Shown piece by piece: positions 56,187 to 64,000 of a stretch of 64,000 nt of DNA. Under the pieces are notes generated by a model. The model searched no databases. It was not told the DNA's origin and saw only the letters and a list, made by a program, of their open reading frames with translations. This DNA comes from JALOAR01 sp041649415 (lineage in GTDB: Bacteria > Patescibacteriota > Minisyncoccia > UBA6257 > Colwellbacteraceae), in NCBI GenBank assembly GCA_041649415.1, contig JBAZND010000001.1, positions 62,001 to 126,000 of the forward strand, in the 5' to 3' direction. The position numbers and the translations under genes are program-made. Positions within the stretch are counted from its first letter, which is position 1. Each line of letters opens with the position of its first letter.

Positions 56187-57926
56187 ATGGAAAAAACATA
56201 TAAGAGACGCTCTTCGTTTAGTCCGGAAAAATCCCCCCGTCGCTTGAGAACCGAACCTTTAGAAGAAGGCGTTCTGCGGTTTGCCGCCTTGGGAGGGCTT
56301 GAAGAAATCGGGCGCAATATGTCGTTTTTTGAATACGGCGACGAAATAATCATCGTTGATGCCGGCATTCAATTCCCCGAAGAAGAAACTCCGGGAGTAG
56401 ATTACATCATTCCGAACGTGTCGTCTCTTGAATCAAAAAAGAAAAACATCAAAGCGCTCGTAGTAACTCATGCCCACTTCGACCATATCGGAGCAATCCC
56501 CTACATCATCGGTAAGATCGGAAATCCTCCTATTTACACGACCGCGCTTGCCAAAGAAATGATTCTTAAGCGTCAAAGCGAGTTTGTAAACGCCCCGAAG
56601 CTTGAGATAAGAACGATAAGAGACAAAGAAACAGTGCGTCTCGGAAAGCACTTTGAGGCGGAATTTTTTGGAGTTTCCCACAGCGTTCCGGATACCACTG
56701 GATTTATTCTTAAAACCCCCGTGGGCAACATGGCGACTTTCGCGGATTTTAAAGTGGAAGCAGATGAATCCGGCAAGCCAAAAAATATTGATGAACTTTT
56801 GCTTATCGGCAAGCAAAATATCCACACGATATTTCTTGATAGCACAAATGCGGAGACACCCGGATGGACAGTCCCCGAAAGAACGGTCGAAAAAAATCTT
56901 GAGGACCTTTTTCTTAAAGCTGAAGGTAGAATAATTGTCGGTATTTTCTCTACTTTGCTGAATCGCATTGGCGAAATTATCAAGATAGCGGAAAAGCTTA
57001 ATAAAAAGGTGGCCTTTTCCGGACGCTCCATAAAAGAGAACTTCGAAATAGCTCGCCAACTCGGTTACATCAAAGTCAAAAAAGGAGTGATCATCTCTCT
57101 TGAAGAAGCATCCAAATATGACGACAAAAAACTTCTCATTCTTTCAACCGGAGCACAGGGAGAATCAAACGCGAGTCTTATGAAAATTGTGACCGGCGAA
57201 CATAAAACTCTTCGCATAAAAGCCGGTGATTCAATAATCTTTTCCTCTTCCGTTATTCCGGGAAATGAACGAAGCGTTCAGGCGTTAAAGGACAATCTTG
57301 TGCGACAAGGAGCTTTTGTCTATCACACTAAGATGATAGATATTCATTCCACCGGACATGCGTCTCAAGAAGAAATTAAAACGATTCTCTCGGCCGTGAA
57401 ACCTCGCTTTTTTATTCCCATTCATGGATATCTCTTTATGAGAACAATGAACGCTCAAAACGGCGTTCAGTGCGGCATCCCCAAAACGAACATTTTCTTG
57501 CCGGACAACGGACAAGTAGTGAACATCAAACGTGATTCCATTAAAATGACGGACGAAATTCTCCCTTCTTCCTATGTTATGGTTGACGGTCTCGGCGTGG
57601 GAGATGTCGGTGAGGTAGTCCTCCGCGATCGCCTGCTTCTTGCCCAAGAAGGAATGATTGTGATTATCGCAACCATTGCTCGTCGAGACGGGAGACTTCT
57701 TAAAAATCCAGATATTATTTCCAGAGGCTTTATTTACCTGAAAGAAAATCAGAAAATTCTTGAAGATATTAGAGGGAAAATTAAAACGATTCTCGCTCGG
57801 ATACCCAAAAAGGGACAAATTGACTCCGACTACCTTAAAAATCTCTTCCGAGACCAGATCGGTCAATTTGTCTACAATAAAACCTACCGAAGACCGATGA
57901 TTCTGCCCGTCATAATTGAGGTTTAA
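56187..57926 (+). CDS. rnj: Ribonuclease J
   Basis: Metallo-beta-lactamase/beta-CASP RNase with 5'-3' exo- and endonuclease activity. 579 residues: a basic tail (TYKRRSSFSPEKSPRRLR), ALGGLEEIGRNMSFFEYGDEIIIVDAGI, VVTHAHFDHIGAIPYI (HxHxDH, about 95), HSVPDTTGFIL, FLDSTNAETPG, GRSIKENFEIARQLGYI, LSTGAQGESNASLMKI, SSVIPGNERSV, HSTGHASQEE and FIPIHGYLF, then the C-terminal dimer/OB part. With RNase Y it gives a Bacillus-type RNA-decay set. Confidence 0.96.
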   Translation: MEKTYKRRSSFSPEKSPRRLRTEPLEEGVLRFAALGGLEEIGRNMSFFEYGDEIIIVDAGIQFPEEETPGVDYIIPNVSSLESKKKNIKALVVTHAHFDHIGAIPYIIGKIGNPPIYTTALAKEMILKRQSEFVNAPKLEIRTIRDKETVRLGKHFEAEFFGVSHSVPDTTGFILKTPVGNMATFADFKVEADESGKPKNIDELLLIGKQNIHTIFLDSTNAETPGWTVPERTVEKNLEDLFLKAEGRIIVGIFSTLLNRIGEIIKIAEKLNKKVAFSGRSIKENFEIARQLGYIKVKKGVIISLEEASKYDDKKLLILSTGAQGESNASLMKIVTGEHKTLRIKAGDSIIFSSSVIPGNERSVQALKDNLVRQGAFVYHTKMIDIHSTGHASQEEIKTILSAVKPRFFIPIHGYLFMRTMNAQNGVQCGIPKTNIFLPDNGQVVNIKRDSIKMTDEILPSSYVMVDGLGVGDVGEVVLRDRLLLAQEGMIVIIATIARRDGRLLKNPDIISRGFIYLKENQKILEDIRGKIKTILARIPKKGQIDSDYLKNLFRDQIGQFVYNKTYRRPMILPVIIEV

Positions 57927-57953
57927 ACGGCAATAATCTTATAATTCCTTTAT

Positions 57954-58934
57954 ATGAAACAAACCGTTGTAAGCGGAATCAAACCGAGCGGGAAATTACA
58001 TGTTGGAAACTATCTGGGGATGTTGAAACAATCCATAGCGCTTCAGTCATCCGACAAATTCAATTGCCATTATTTTATCGCCGATTACCACGCTCTTACC
58101 CAAAAATATATCCCTTCCGAAAAGTCGGCTGAGATATTTGACGTAGCCGTAGACCTCCTATCACTTGGCATAAACCCGGAAAAATCCGTTTTCTTTATGC
58201 AATCCGACGTTCTGGAACATGCAAACCTCGCTTGGCTTTTAAGCTGCGTCACGCCGGCAGGACAACTCCAAAATATGATTGAGTTTCGAGAAAAAGTGGA
58301 AGAGGGTCAACCGGCAAGCGCGGGACTTTTAAATTACCCCGTGCTCATGGCTGCCGATATTCTTGCCTATAAAGCGGATTTCGTTCCTGTTGGTGAAGAT
58401 CAGCGTCAGCATCTTGAACTTGCTCGCGACGTCGCGAGAGCTTTCAACCGCAGGTTCAGCAAGGTTTTCCCCGAGCCAAAGGGAATCTTTGTTGAGGGAC
58501 TCCGAATCAAAAGCCTTGATAGTCCAGAAAAGAAAATGTCCAAATCTCTCCCGAAAGGATGCTTGTATCTCACCGATTCCCCTGAAGAAATCAGACGCAA
58601 AATTCGTTCCGCGGTCACCGACTCGGGAGCGGAAATAGTTTTTGAACCCGATAAAAAACCCGCTCTCGCAAACCTTTTGCTTATCTACTCGGAACTCACA
58701 AATACTTCAATAAAAGAAATTACTAAAAGCCATAAAGGAGCGAGCTATAAGGAATTTAAAGAGAACATGGCCGAAGCCGTTTCTTCCGCTCTCGCTTTGT
58801 TCAGAGAGAGGCGAAAGGAAATCGCCTCCGACCCAGCCAGAGTAAGAAGAATGCTTTATGAAGGCGCCGAACAAGCTCGCGTTACCGCCTCCGCAACTCT
58901 TTGCGAAACGCGACAAAAAATGGGGTTGATTTAA
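57954..58934 (+). CDS. trpS: Tryptophanyl-tRNA synthetase
   Basis: 326-residue class I synthetase: SGIKPSGKLHVGNYLGML (HIGH equivalent), FIADYHALT, GLLNYPVLMAADILAYKADFVPVGEDQRQHLELARDVARAFN (shown in part: PVGEDQRQHLELARD), EKKMSKSLPKG (KMSKS, about 194). Normal length. Convergent with ileS, 3 bp between stop codons. Confidence 0.96.
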   Translation: MKQTVVSGIKPSGKLHVGNYLGMLKQSIALQSSDKFNCHYFIADYHALTQKYIPSEKSAEIFDVAVDLLSLGINPEKSVFFMQSDVLEHANLAWLLSCVTPAGQLQNMIEFREKVEEGQPASAGLLNYPVLMAADILAYKADFVPVGEDQRQHLELARDVARAFNRRFSKVFPEPKGIFVEGLRIKSLDSPEKKMSKSLPKGCLYLTDSPEEIRRKIRSAVTDSGAEIVFEPDKKPALANLLLIYSELTNTSIKEITKSHKGASYKEFKENMAEAVSSALALFRERRKEIASDPARVRRMLYEGAEQARVTASATLCETRQKMGLI

Positions 58935-58937
58935 AAA

Positions 58938-61900
58938 CTACTTAATCCCTGCCCATATTCCACTTTCCGAAACTTTTGTCTCCTGACTAGCCTTAACATC
59001 GTCGTTTTTCTTCATGATGACGTTACTTAAAGAGAGCGTCATCTTGAACTTATCGGTATTTTCGGTAATGACTTTATTTATCTCTTCGGCTTCCGAATAG
59101 ATGTAGAATTCCGCTTTCTCTTTCGGTTTTAATCCCGCTTTTTGCCGTAGATCCTGCGCTATTCTTGTGAGTTCCCTCAATATCCCTTCTTCCCTTAAGT
59201 CATTTGTTATCTCCGTATCAAGCACACCGTCTCCCGGAACCGATGAATCATAAATCACTCGTTTTACGTTCGCTTCATCGGCGATAAGCGCGAGAATTTC
59301 CGCGTTTCCGGCCAATTCTTTCACGGAAGTCTTGTAATATGCCAGAGGCTGCTTTACTTTTATTCCCACTTCCGCTCTTTTCGCAAGCGCCTGGCTCGCG
59401 ACAATTCTCGCAAAAACCATCATCTCTATGAGAGATTCGTCCTCTTTGCTTAATTTCCCAAGGATCGGCCAATCTTCAAGGTGAACGGAGTCTTTCTCTA
59501 CCGTAAGCGATTTATATACCGCCTCCGCAATAAACGGAGTGAACGGCGCCATTAATTTTGCGGCCGTAACGAGACAATCGTATAGAGTTTTAGACGCGGC
59601 ATAGAAATCTTCTTCTGATTTCGGTTGCTGCAGTCTTTTTCTTCCTCGTCTTATGTACCAATTGGAAAAATCTTCCAATAAATCGACTATTGGTCTTGTC
59701 GCCTGCGTGAGTTCGTATTTCTCCATGCTTTGGTTAATTTGTTCGGCTGTCTGCTTAAATCTCGCTTTTATCCACCTATCAAGAATATCTTCCGTCATTA
59801 TGGGTGATTTGTATCCACTCTTTCTGTGCTCCGTGTCGGCATACATGGAAAAAAAGTTATAGGAATTAAGAAGTCTCTCGGAGATTCTTGTTTTAGCTTC
59901 AATCACTCCTTTATCCGAGAATCTATAATCTTCTCCGATAGATGTGGAACTTAGAAGAAAATATCTAAGAGCATCCGCGCCTGTTTTGGTAAACAATATT
60001 TCCGGCTCGGTGTAATTTCTCAACTTTTTAGAGAGCTTTCGCCCGAATTCGTCTAGGACCAAACCGTTGACCACCACGTTCTTAAACGCCGGTTTGTTTT
60101 TGCCAAGAGTCGATGCCTTAGAAGTAAGAGCTGTTGCAAGCACGTGAAGCGTATAGAACCATCCCCTCGTTTGATCCAGCCCTTCCGCGATAAAATCCGC
60201 CGGAAAGATGCCCTCCACTTTTTTTTTGTTCTCAAATGGATAATGCCAAGACGCATAAGGCATTGAACCGGACTCAAACCAGCAATCAAAGACTTGCGAT
60301 TCTCTCTGCGCTTCTCCTCCGCATTTGGGACATTTTATCTTTATCAAATCAATATAAGGACGATGTAAATTAAGCTCTCTATTTTCATCAAACGGCATTT
60401 TCCCAAATTTTGCTTCTACCAACTCTCCGGGCTTCGGCATTAGCTTTTCCCTTTGTTCCAAGAGTTTATCGCGTTCCATTCCTTGCATTGATCCCATTAA
60501 CATCCAAAACGGGTCGCCGTGCCCGACAAGCAATACCTTTTTACCCTTATGTTTTTCTTCTAGCTCTTTTAAGAGAGAGAGCATTCTTTTCCGTATTTCA
60601 GGAAGTGTTTCTCCTCCTTCGGGCGTTTTGACGAATTTCCCTTCGTGACCGCCGACAAATGCTTCGAACTCCTCTGTCGGCTTCCCGTTCATTGAACCAA
60701 AATTGTATTCGGCGAGCCTCTCGTCAATTGTATATTTTATTCCGCAAGTCTCCGCGACTATCTTTGCTGTATCAATTGCTCTCTTTAAAGGCGAGGAAAT
60801 TACAAGGTCTATTTGCCTTTTTTTGAGATATTTCGCAACCTTCTCAACTTGTTTTATTCCTTTTTCAGTAAGCTCCATTTCGGCTGCCTCCGGATATGAA
60901 GAAACGATGTTTAAAACGTTTGAATCCGCCTCCCCGTGGCGCATTAAGAAATATTCGTTGTTTGTGGGCGCAAGCTTCGCTAGTTCTTCAAGCGACCCGA
61001 CAGGAATAAGCGTCTTGCAGTCCGCGCACCTCCAGATCGGTATCGGCGCTCCCCAAAATCTATTCCTCGAAATCGCCCAGTCTCGTGCGTCTTCTAGCCA
61101 TTTGCCAAATCTTCCCGTCTTGATATGCGCCGGCACCCATCTTATTTTCTCGTTGTTCCTTACAAGCTGGCTCTTTATTTTCGTTACCGCCACATACCAA
61201 CTGTCTATCGGGTAATAAAGAAGCGGCGTATCGCATCTCCAGCAAAATGGATATTCGTGGTCTACCGTTTCTTCCTTAAGCAGCGCGCCGTTTGACTTTA
61301 GGTAATTTATTATCTCCATATCCGATTTTTTAACCAATTTGCCCGCCCATGGCTTTATTTGCTCCATGAACTTCCCTTCCTGATTGACGGTCAAAATCAT
61401 TGGGACTCCGTTTTCCTTTGCCGCCGCCATATCGTCCGCGCCAAACGCCGGAGCGATATGCACTATTCCGCTTCCTTCCTCTGTTGAAACATAATCAGCG
61501 GCAATGACAAAATGAGCGCGTTTACTTGGCTCTATAAAAGAAAACATTGGAACATATCCTTTTCCTAAAAGCTCTTTTCCGTAAATTGTTTTTTCTATTT
61601 CGTTTTTATGAAAGCCAACAGCCATAAGCCTCTCTTTTGCGAGAATCAGCCTTTCTTTACCATTCTGTGTTTCCCTTATAACATAGGCGTATTCAATGTT
61701 TTCTCTCACGGCAAGCGCTGTATTTGCCGTTAACGTCCACGGAGTTGTTGTCCACGCCACAAAGTAAGTGGGTATATTGTCTGGCGGGTCTTTTAACTCA
61801 AATTTTACGAAAATCGCCGGATCAGTGACGTTCTTATAACCCTGATTCACCTCAAAATTAGAAAGAGGCGTGCCGCACCGGGGACAATACGGAGTAACTC

Positions 61901-62420
61901 GATAATCGGTATATATGAGTCCTCTGTTCCAGAGCTGCTTAAATACCCACCAAACCGATTCCATGTAAGCATTATCAAGCGTGGCGTATGAATGCGAATA
62001 ATCGGCCCATCGCCCGACTCTTTCCAACGTTTTTTGGAAATCACCGACCGAACGAAAAACTGCCGCTCGACAAGCATTATTGAAATTTTCTATGCCGTAT
62101 TGAATAATCGCTTCCTTATCTTTGAGCCCCAATTCTTTCTCAATAAGATTCTCTACTGGTAACCCGTGACAGTCCCACCCGACTCGTCGTTCCACTCTAT
62201 AGCCCTTCATCGTCCAAAACCTCGTAACGGAATCTTTTATCGTTGTCGCGAGTATATGACCGTAGTGAGGCAGTCCCGTCGCAAACGGTGGCCCATCGTA
62301 AAAAGAAAACGCTTTTTTTCCTTGTCTATGTTCTATGGTCTTTTCAAAAATCCGAGCTTCCCTCCAAAATTTGAGGACCTCTTCTTCCATTTCGGAAAGA
62401 CTTGTTTTCTCCTTGAGCAT
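58938..62420 (-). CDS. ileS: Isoleucyl-tRNA synthetase with an inserted histidine-phosphatase domain
   Basis: 1160 residues. Synthetase motifs: PPFATGLPHYGHI (HIGH, about 53), editing domain TTPWTLTANTALAV, CWRCDTPLLYYP, WAISRNRFWGAPIPIW, then after the insert CPKCGGEAQRESQVFDCWFESGSMPYA, GLDQTRGWFYTLHVLA and GRKLSKKLRNY (KMSKS variant, about 797), anticodon domain and C-terminus. The HYGHI/KLSKKLRNY form matches the eukaryote-like IleS2 type. Between about residues 493 and 690 a complete phosphoglycerate-mutase-like domain is inserted: YFLMRHGEAD, ISSPLKRAIDTAKI, EGGETLPEIRKRM and VLLVGHGDP. Both phosphatase histidines are present. Confidence 0.93.
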   Translation of the reverse strand: MLKEKTSLSEMEEEVLKFWREARIFEKTIEHRQGKKAFSFYDGPPFATGLPHYGHILATTIKDSVTRFWTMKGYRVERRVGWDCHGLPVENLIEKELGLKDKEAIIQYGIENFNNACRAAVFRSVGDFQKTLERVGRWADYSHSYATLDNAYMESVWWVFKQLWNRGLIYTDYRVTPYCPRCGTPLSNFEVNQGYKNVTDPAIFVKFELKDPPDNIPTYFVAWTTTPWTLTANTALAVRENIEYAYVIRETQNGKERLILAKERLMAVGFHKNEIEKTIYGKELLGKGYVPMFSFIEPSKRAHFVIAADYVSTEEGSGIVHIAPAFGADDMAAAKENGVPMILTVNQEGKFMEQIKPWAGKLVKKSDMEIINYLKSNGALLKEETVDHEYPFCWRCDTPLLYYPIDSWYVAVTKIKSQLVRNNEKIRWVPAHIKTGRFGKWLEDARDWAISRNRFWGAPIPIWRCADCKTLIPVGSLEELAKLAPTNNEYFLMRHGEADSNVLNIVSSYPEAAEMELTEKGIKQVEKVAKYLKKRQIDLVISSPLKRAIDTAKIVAETCGIKYTIDERLAEYNFGSMNGKPTEEFEAFVGGHEGKFVKTPEGGETLPEIRKRMLSLLKELEEKHKGKKVLLVGHGDPFWMLMGSMQGMERDKLLEQREKLMPKPGELVEAKFGKMPFDENRELNLHRPYIDLIKIKCPKCGGEAQRESQVFDCWFESGSMPYASWHYPFENKKKVEGIFPADFIAEGLDQTRGWFYTLHVLATALTSKASTLGKNKPAFKNVVVNGLVLDEFGRKLSKKLRNYTEPEILFTKTGADALRYFLLSSTSIGEDYRFSDKGVIEAKTRISERLLNSYNFFSMYADTEHRKSGYKSPIMTEDILDRWIKARFKQTAEQINQSMEKYELTQATRPIVDLLEDFSNWYIRRGRKRLQQPKSEEDFYAASKTLYDCLVTAAKLMAPFTPFIAEAVYKSLTVEKDSVHLEDWPILGKLSKEDESLIEMMVFARIVASQALAKRAEVGIKVKQPLAYYKTSVKELAGNAEILALIADEANVKRVIYDSSVPGDGVLDTEITNDLREEGILRELTRIAQDLRQKAGLKPKEKAEFYIYSEAEEINKVITENTDKFKMTLSLSNVIMKKNDDVKASQETKVSESGIWAGIK

Positions 62421-62457
62421 TTTAGAAATTAAACCACAGTAATAGACCTTTTAAAAA

Positions 62458-63666
62458 CTAAACTTGGGTAGCTATTTTCTTAATAACTCTCGCGAATTTC
62501 CGAATATCTTGAGCCTTGGTCTCTCTTCCCGAACTGATTCTTATGCTTTCTCTGGCACGATTTTCGGAGTGGCCTAATGCTATTATCGCCTTAGATGGTC
62601 TAAATACCCTCGCAGAACAAGCCGAGCCGTATGATACGGCAATTCCTTCCATGTCCATCGCGGTAACAATTTCTTCCGCGGATTTTTTAGGAAACCATAA
62701 ATTTAATATGTGAGGAGAGCCCTCTCTCAAGCTCGGTCCGTTTATTTTTACTTCCGGCAAAACGCGTATTATTTCCTTAACCAACGCTGTTTTCAATGCG
62801 TAAACCCGCTTCCTTTCCTTTATTCTCAAGACATCAGTCTCCTTGATAGCTTCCGCAAATCCAGCAATCGCCGGCACATTTTCCGTGCCAGAGCGAATTC
62901 CAAACTCCTGTCCGCCTCCCTGCATCGCGGATTCCATAAGTTTTACGGATTTACTCGCGCGAAACACCAAAGCCCCAACGCCTTTTGGTCCCCCAATTTT
63001 GTGTGAAGACAAAGTTATTGCATCCGCGTTTGTAGCGCCAAAAGAACAATCCTCATATTGAAACGCTTGCGAAGCGTCCGTATGAAGCGCTGGGTATTGG
63101 CCGTCTCCTCTCTTCTCGGCAATTATTTCAGCCGCCTTTCTAATATCATTAACCGCCCCGGTTTCATTGTTCGTAAAAATTAAGGAAACTATCACTGTTC
63201 TTTCGTTTAGCGCATCTCTAAGTTTGCTCAAATCCACCCGCCCGTCTTTTTTTACAGACAAACGAATAACTTCCGTTCCTTCTTCCGATAATTTTTCCGC
63301 TACCTGTTCCACTGATTCGTGCTCCGCCGCGGAAATAATAATTCGCGCCGGTAAACTGATGTTTCCGGTTCTTTCGCGTCTCACGTATTTTTTGACCAGC
63401 CCTTTAAGAATTAGATTGTTTGCCTCCGTCGCCGAGGAAGTAAAAATCGTTCCGTTGAATTCCCCGCCCATAATTTCGGCGATTTTTCCCCTCGCCCCGT
63501 CAAGCAAAAGAATTGAGTTCCGTCCCGCGTAATGAACCGCTCCCGGATTTCCAAAGTCGGTGCCGTAGGCTGAATTCATTGCTTTAAGCGCGCTCTTTAA
63601 TATCGGAGCGGTGGCTGCGTAATCAAAATAAAGTGTTTTCGGCTGTCGCTTCTCTGATTTTTTCAT
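62458..63666 (-). CDS. Second cysteine desulfurase (NifS/IscS-like)
   Basis: 402-residue PLP enzyme: LYFDYAATAPILKSALKAM, TSSATEANNLILKG, TNNETGAVNDI, HTDASQAFQY, LSSHKIGGPKGVGALV (PLP Lys, about 221), GTENVPAIAGFAEA and VSYGSACSARVFRPSKAI (catalytic Cys, about 350), RESIRISSGRETKAQDI. Diverged from the iscS at 20.5 kb and without an iscU partner, so it may feed tRNA thiolation or another sulfur pathway. The start ATG (63664-63666) lies inside the exonuclease gene (44-bp overlap). Confidence 0.92.
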   Translation of the reverse strand: MKKSEKRQPKTLYFDYAATAPILKSALKAMNSAYGTDFGNPGAVHYAGRNSILLLDGARGKIAEIMGGEFNGTIFTSSATEANNLILKGLVKKYVRRERTGNISLPARIIISAAEHESVEQVAEKLSEEGTEVIRLSVKKDGRVDLSKLRDALNERTVIVSLIFTNNETGAVNDIRKAAEIIAEKRGDGQYPALHTDASQAFQYEDCSFGATNADAITLSSHKIGGPKGVGALVFRASKSVKLMESAMQGGGQEFGIRSGTENVPAIAGFAEAIKETDVLRIKERKRVYALKTALVKEIIRVLPEVKINGPSLREGSPHILNLWFPKKSAEEIVTAMDMEGIAVSYGSACSARVFRPSKAIIALGHSENRARESIRISSGRETKAQDIRKFARVIKKIATQV

Positions 63667-64000
63667 CAAAATCTAAATTAATTCTTATTAAATTATCCGT
63701 TCCTCTTTCGGGCATCATAAGATATTTTTGGGTCCTCGCAAGGTCATAAAGTTCTTTAGTCACCTTCACGTCATTACGACAATATTCTTCAAGCTCCTTT
63801 AAGTTCCTTTCGTTCCAAAATTTGACGGCATCAAGACTGCCGTGCGTTTTTCCGACCCCCAAATTAGTCTTGGCTAATAGGTCAAGTCCAATTCTTTTGC
63901 CGACGCTCATTTCTATTTCCTCGAGCAAGTCTACCCTTTTTAACGCCTTTGTGCTGAAACTAAAGTATTTGTTAAGCACGGGTAAATCAAACCGATTTAT
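63623..64000 (-). CDS. DEDD/RNase H-like 3'-5' exonuclease, C-terminal part (cut by window edge)
   Basis: The frame is open to the last base of the window, so the N-terminal part lies outside. The visible end reads INRFDLPVLNKYF (the second exonuclease motif, N..FD.P.L), then SVGKRIGLDLLAKTNLGVGK and LKELEEYCRNDVKVTKELYDL (third motif, YCrnDv). This matches the predicted-exonuclease/YprB-type domain. A GTG at 63977-63979 is not a real start, because the reading frame and the motif continue through it. Confidence 0.8.
   Translation of the reverse strand: MNRFDLPVLNKYFSFSTKALKRVDLLEEIEMSVGKRIGLDLLAKTNLGVGKTHGSLDAVKFWNERNLKELEEYCRNDVKVTKELYDLARTQKYLMMPERGTDNLIRINLDFDEKIREATAENTLF

Overview
The window looks like a piece of a small, streamlined bacterial genome of the Candidate Phyla Radiation, most likely a Parcubacteria-type lineage. 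The basis is gene style and content rather than any marker search: a short valyl-tRNA synthetase and an IF-2 without its N-terminal extension, the HYGHI/KLSKK type of isoleucyl-tRNA synthetase, RNase Y plus RNase J, an RNHCP-domain protein, secreted proteins with GNVGIGTSSP motifs, very tight gene packing with many 1-47 bp overlaps, and housekeeping genes that mostly lack a Shine-Dalgarno sequence. Ten tRNA genes are scattered singly or in pairs.

Layout. 1-7.5 kb: start of ppsA, a glycerate 2-kinase, a 16-residue basic peptide gene, an RNHCP protein, CCA-adding enzyme, a Ham1/RdgB-like NTPase, a hypothetical gene and recG. 7.5-20 kb (minus strand): the most unusual part. It holds a ferredoxin, a 2-oxoacid:ferredoxin oxidoreductase, two small proteins, two different radical SAM proteins, three proteins built from 8-residue repeats behind a shared MAFxW start and a CxxHN junction, a zinc-ribbon protein, a small twin-arginine protein, TatA, TatC, a secreted fibre-like protein, a cupredoxin and a membrane glycosyltransferase. 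IscU/IscS follow at once. I read this as an undescribed peptide/protein modification and export system: repeat proteins as substrates, two radical SAM enzymes as modifiers, the oxidoreductase plus ferredoxin as electron supply, IscSU as Fe-S supply and TatAC as the export route. 21.8-31.5 kb: tsaD, valS, a PrsW protease, Hsp20, ddl and murF (peptidoglycan), an alpha/beta hydrolase, rbfA and infB. 31.5-43.9 kb: an accessory island with a phage-terminase-like small protein, a type I restriction-modification operon (HTH-hsdM, RNase H-like gene, hsdS, DUF4145 gene, hsdR and a large unrecognised zinc-ribbon/PD-(D/E)xK-like protein) and a large serine recombinase. 44-47 kb: small free-standing genes, several with consensus promoters, strong ribosome binding sites and their own terminators. 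48-50 kb: an ECF sigma factor operon with a membrane protein and a secreted helical protein. 50-64 kb: HU, RNase Y, GpmI, a holin-like protein, SecG, a solute-binding protein, a cupin, RNase J, TrpS, an IleS with a histidine-phosphatase domain inserted in it, a second cysteine desulfurase, and the end of a DEDD-type exonuclease cut by the window edge.

Other points worth attention: 3' ends of tRNA-Gly and tRNA-Cys are repeated a short distance downstream of the intact genes, a 5' half of tRNA-Pro is repeated upstream of the intact gene, and the hsdM promoter is bracketed by an inverted repeat that could be its autoregulatory operator.
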